DNA from: Bacteroidales bacterium
GTDB taxonomy: Bacteria; Bacteroidota; Bacteroidia; Bacteroidales; Muribaculaceae
Assembly: GCA_020860515.1 (NCBI GenBank)
Contig: JAJBUG010000027.1
Span: 1 to 64,000 of the forward strand
Reading direction: 5' to 3'
DNA length: 64,000 nt
Shown: positions 60,952-64,000 of the stretch, one piece after another
Layout: the number at the start of each line of letters is the position of its first letter
Numbering within the stretch: the stretch's first letter is position 1
Program-made: the position numbers and the translations under genes
The notes under the pieces: generated by a model
The model's input: the letters and a program-made list of their open reading frames with translations, nothing else
Database searches by the model: none
Told to the model about the DNA's origin: nothing

Positions 60952-63900
60952 ATGAAAAAAACGATTCTTACCTTATTGGCCACTGCCCTCGCTGCCATGG
61001 CAGTGTATGCCCAAGAAATCATAGTGCAAGGCACAGTGATTTCAGCTTCTGACAATGAGCCCCTAATCGGTGCCTCTGTAATCGACCAAGCCACCAAGCT
61101 TGGTGTCTCAACCAATATCGATGGCAATTTTACCATGAAAGTTGCTCAAGACACAAAACTTACAGTAAGTTATGTAGGTTATGTGCCGAAGACTGTGACC
61201 GCAGCCCCCGAGCTACGCATCGTACTCGAAGAAAATTCAGCCCTCCTAGATGAAGTGGTAGTGGTGGGGTATTCTGCTGAAAAGAAAAGTGATCTGACCG
61301 GGTCTGTATCAGTGGTTAAAATGAAGGATGTTAGCGATACCCCCACAGGCAATGTGCTGCAAGCCCTGCAGGGACGTGTAGCAGGTATGACAATTACCAC
61401 TGATGGTACGCCTGGCGGCAATTCCACCTCTACCTCCATTCGTGGAGCATCCTCATTTCGTTCGGATGCTAATAGCCCTCTCTATGTTATAGATGGGGTA
61501 ATGACTCGCGATGCTCCGGGCACAATACTCAACAGCAACGATATAGAATCAATCCAAGTATTGAAGGATGCATCCTCGGCTGCCATTTATGGAGCTCAAG
61601 CTGCAAATGGTGTAATAGTGATTACCACTAAACGTGCAAGGAAAAACGAAAGCCATATAACCTTTGATGCAACCCTTACGGCTCAAACCTACCAGAGTGG
61701 GCTCGATTTGTTGAACGCAGAGCAATGGGGTCAAGTTTACTGGGCAGCTTATGCAAATGCGAATAATGGAGCCACACCCTCTTCTGCGATTTATGGCAGT
61801 GGTTCAACTCCGGTGCTGAGCAATTACACAAACATTGATGGAGCGTCTGTTACAGCCGGAAATGTGGATTGGGAAAAGGAGATTCATCACACATCTCTGA
61901 TGCAAACTTATGCAATAGGCTTATCCCGAGGCAGTGATAACGGTGGTTCGTCACTTTCCATAAGCTGGCTAGATCATGATGGCATTATTAAAGGCACTGA
62001 TTACCAGCGCCTCAATTCTCGCCTCTCGAGTGATTATGGTTATCTGAACAATCGTCTGCGCGCAGGAGGCAATTTGGCAGTGAATTGGTGGAGAGCTCAC
62101 TATGCGCCAGATAATATTGAGGAAGAAGCCATAAAACAACATCCAGCCAAAGTGGTGTATGACAACAATGGCAATTACAATGATGCCATTTCTGATGTGC
62201 TTGGCGACACCCCAAACGGTATGCGCCTGATCAATAACAACACAAAAAACAAGCATGAGTATTGGCGTGTGTTTGGAAATGCTTATCTATCAATAGAACC
62301 TATTAAGAATTTGATTCTGCGCACTAATTTCGGCATCAATTATTATAATGAGACCAACAAGACATTTGAGCCTCGCTGGATGCGTGATGATACAAACCAA
62401 TTATATCAAATGACTGCCCACAATACTGACTGGGTATGGACCAACACGGCTCAATATAATATAGACTTTGGACGCAACTCAATTATGGCTCTTGCAGGTG
62501 TGGAATCAAAGCGCAACCATTATGAATTTGTGAGTGGTTCGGGCAAGAATTTGGCCGTGGAAGACGAAAATTATTGGTATCTCTCCACTACCTCAAGCAA
62601 CCAGGTGGTTGACGCTGGTGCAAGCAACTACTCAATGTGGTCGATATTTGGAAAGCTCAATTATACGTGGGATGATAAATACTTGGCCTCGGTCACTGTG
62701 CGTCGTGACGCATCTTCTCGCCTTTCCAATCAACATAACTCAGATGTGTTTCCCTCTTTTTCGCTCGGATGGCGCATTTCTCAAGAGAAATTTATGGAAA
62801 GTACTCGATCATGGCTTGCCGATTTGAAACTACGCGGAGCTTGGGGCATCAACGGAAATGACATCATCGACAACGAGGCTTTTTACACAAAGTATCTTAT
62901 GAGTCTGAATAGCGCATCGTATAATATGAATGGTGATAATTCCACTCTGTCTGCCGGGGCTTATAAGACTCGCTCCACTAACCCAGATCTAAAATGGGAA
63001 CGCACCTACCAAACTAACGCTGGTATTGATGCCACTTTCTTAAATGGTAAATTGATGCTGTCTCTCGATTACTTTTACAAGCGTACAAAAGATATGTTGG
63101 TGGAAAAGCCTTACATAGCAGTGATTGGTGAGGGTGGCTATTGCTGGTATAATGGCGGTGAGATGGTAAACAAGGGTATCGAGTTTCAGGCTGATTGGCG
63201 CAGCCGGGCAGGCAAGGTGGATTATAACATTGGATTCAATGCTTCAATAATGCATAACGAAGTTACTGACCTTCTGGATGATATTTATTATACTTATGGA
63301 GGCGGCAACGGCATTGATAAGTCGCTTGTAGGGCAATCTCTTGGGTCGTGGATGGGATATAAGACCGATGGTATTTTCCATACCCAAAACGAAGTGGATG
63401 AATATTGTGCCAAGTATGATGTAAAATTCGGCCGCCCTGCTGTTGGACGCGTCAGATATACCGACACTAATGGCGATGGTGTGATTGACACAAATGATCG
63501 CACCTGGCTGGGATGTGATTTGCCTAAGGCTCAATTCGGACTCAACCTTGGAGCAAATTGGAATGGATTTGATTTTTCGATGTTTTTCTCGTCAATTATT
63601 CGTGACGCTTACAATAATTCGAAATATTACACTGATTTATTCCAATTGTGGACTGGCAATCATTCAACCCGTCTGTTACAGGCGGCTGATGCCTACAATC
63701 GCTTCCTTACCACAGGCTATTATGATTGCAATACACCAGCACCTACAACAGACAACTCAAACAACGAAGGCGAGGTTTCCGAGTTTTACATTGAAAACGG
63801 TTCATTCGTGCGTCTGAAAACTCTTACTTTTGGTTATACACTGCCACAGAAATTGCAAACAAAGCTGCATTTAAGTCAAGCGCGTATCTATTTCCAGGCA

Positions 63901-64000
63901 CAGAATGTGTTTACCATAACCAACTATTCAGGTGCCGATCCCGAAGGTTTGGGTTATCCTTATGCTCTGCCGCGCAGCTATACAATTGGTCTGCAATTCG
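60952..64000 (+). CDS. SusC-family TonB-dependent transporter of the fructan PUL (cut at right edge)
   Basis: 1016 residues are visible, with the frame open at the window end. The last residues RSYTIGLQF suggest only a few more codons or the stop are missing. Signal peptide AMAVYAQ, then carboxypeptidase-like VQGTVISASDNEPLIGASVIDQATKLGVSTNIDGNF, and the plug begins LLDEVVVVGYSAEKKSDLTGSVSVV. NSPLYVIDGVMTRDAPG and AAIYGAQAANGVIVITTKRA are conserved plug elements, followed by the barrel. It is downstream of the HTCS by 195 bp on the same strand; a SusD gene should follow outside the window. It imports fructo-oligosaccharides by inference. Confidence 0.95.
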   Translation, partial: MKKTILTLLATALAAMAVYAQEIIVQGTVISASDNEPLIGASVIDQATKLGVSTNIDGNFTMKVAQDTKLTVSYVGYVPKTVTAAPELRIVLEENSALLDEVVVVGYSAEKKSDLTGSVSVVKMKDVSDTPTGNVLQALQGRVAGMTITTDGTPGGNSTSTSIRGASSFRSDANSPLYVIDGVMTRDAPGTILNSNDIESIQVLKDASSAAIYGAQAANGVIVITTKRARKNESHITFDATLTAQTYQSGLDLLNAEQWGQVYWAAYANANNGATPSSAIYGSGSTPVLSNYTNIDGASVTAGNVDWEKEIHHTSLMQTYAIGLSRGSDNGGSSLSISWLDHDGIIKGTDYQRLNSRLSSDYGYLNNRLRAGGNLAVNWWRAHYAPDNIEEEAIKQHPAKVVYDNNGNYNDAISDVLGDTPNGMRLINNNTKNKHEYWRVFGNAYLSIEPIKNLILRTNFGINYYNETNKTFEPRWMRDDTNQLYQMTAHNTDWVWTNTAQYNIDFGRNSIMALAGVESKRNHYEFVSGSGKNLAVEDENYWYLSTTSSNQVVDAGASNYSMWSIFGKLNYTWDDKYLASVTVRRDASSRLSNQHNSDVFPSFSLGWRISQEKFMESTRSWLADLKLRGAWGINGNDIIDNEAFYTKYLMSLNSASYNMNGDNSTLSAGAYKTRSTNPDLKWERTYQTNAGIDATFLNGKLMLSLDYFYKRTKDMLVEKPYIAVIGEGGYCWYNGGEMVNKGIEFQADWRSRAGKVDYNIGFNASIMHNEVTDLLDDIYYTYGGGNGIDKSLVGQSLGSWMGYKTDGIFHTQNEVDEYCAKYDVKFGRPAVGRVRYTDTNGDGVIDTNDRTWLGCDLPKAQFGLNLGANWNGFDFSMFFSSIIRDAYNNSKYYTDLFQLWTGNHSTRLLQAADAYNRFLTTGYYDCNTPAPTTDNSNNEGEVSEFYIENGSFVRLKTLTFGYTLPQKLQTKLHLSQARIYFQAQNVFTITNYSGADPEGLGYPYALPRSYTIGLQF

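Overview
The window comes from a member of the Bacteroidales (Bacteroidota), most like Muribaculaceae, Prevotellaceae or Bacteroidaceae. The evidence is two polysaccharide-utilisation loci (PULs) with SusC/SusD-type proteins, a hybrid two-component regulator, lipoproteins whose mature ends begin Cys followed by Asp-rich residues, and many promoters with the Bacteroidota -7 motif TAnnTTTG. Species was not determined. Gene identities come from motifs and remembered family features, not from database searches.

Layout. (1) 1-4496, minus strand: an AT-rich restriction-modification block with two adjacent 5-methylcytosine methyltransferases, a McrB-like AAA+ protein and a partner protein cut by the window edge. 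This is the architecture of the GTP-dependent LlaJI/BsuMI type. It lies directly 3' of a tRNA-Ser(CGA). (2) 4789-4978: three 49-bp direct repeats plus an inverted copy. (3) 4984-21774, minus strand: a beta-mannan/glucomannan PUL with SusC, SusD, two glycan-binding lipoproteins, two GH26 mannanases, a GH94 cellobiose phosphorylase, a GH130 mannosylglucose phosphorylase and a GPH-type symporter. The likely flow is surface GH26 cutting, SusCD import, periplasmic GH26 trimming, symport, then phosphorolysis to Man-1-P or Glc-1-P. (4) 22031-34714: an accessory stretch with decaying genes. It holds a truncated HigB toxin with intact HigA, a Fic/Doc plus RhuM-like pair with repeated palindromes, a 210-nt nested-hairpin RNA candidate, two lipoproteins, an AraC regulator with a GH94-like secreted enzyme and a GH5 enzyme, a ROK kinase remnant, and three scattered copies of the 3' end of a DUF2795 gene. 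(5) 35383-42648: a ferritin-like gene, then a complete trpBEGDCFA operon behind a classical attenuator whose leader peptide has three consecutive Trp codons. (6) 42665-48911: a UvrD-like helicase with an inserted DEDDh exonuclease, facing a three-gene operon of MoxR ATPase, VWA protein and CbbX-type ATPase. (7) 49021-53803: a YbaK-type deacylase, an acyl-CoA synthetase with its XRE-cupin regulator, and a large secreted protein of unknown role. (8) 53905-64000: a fructan PUL with fructokinase, MFS importer, GH32, a fructose-sensing-type hybrid two-component system, and a SusC gene that runs to the window edge.

The most unusual items are the nested-hairpin RNA at 26032-26241, a beta-rich module shared between a mannan-PUL surface protein (two tandem copies) and an insertion inside the GH26 catalytic domain, the palindrome family around the RhuM-like/Fic pair, and the MoxR-VWA-CbbX operon.
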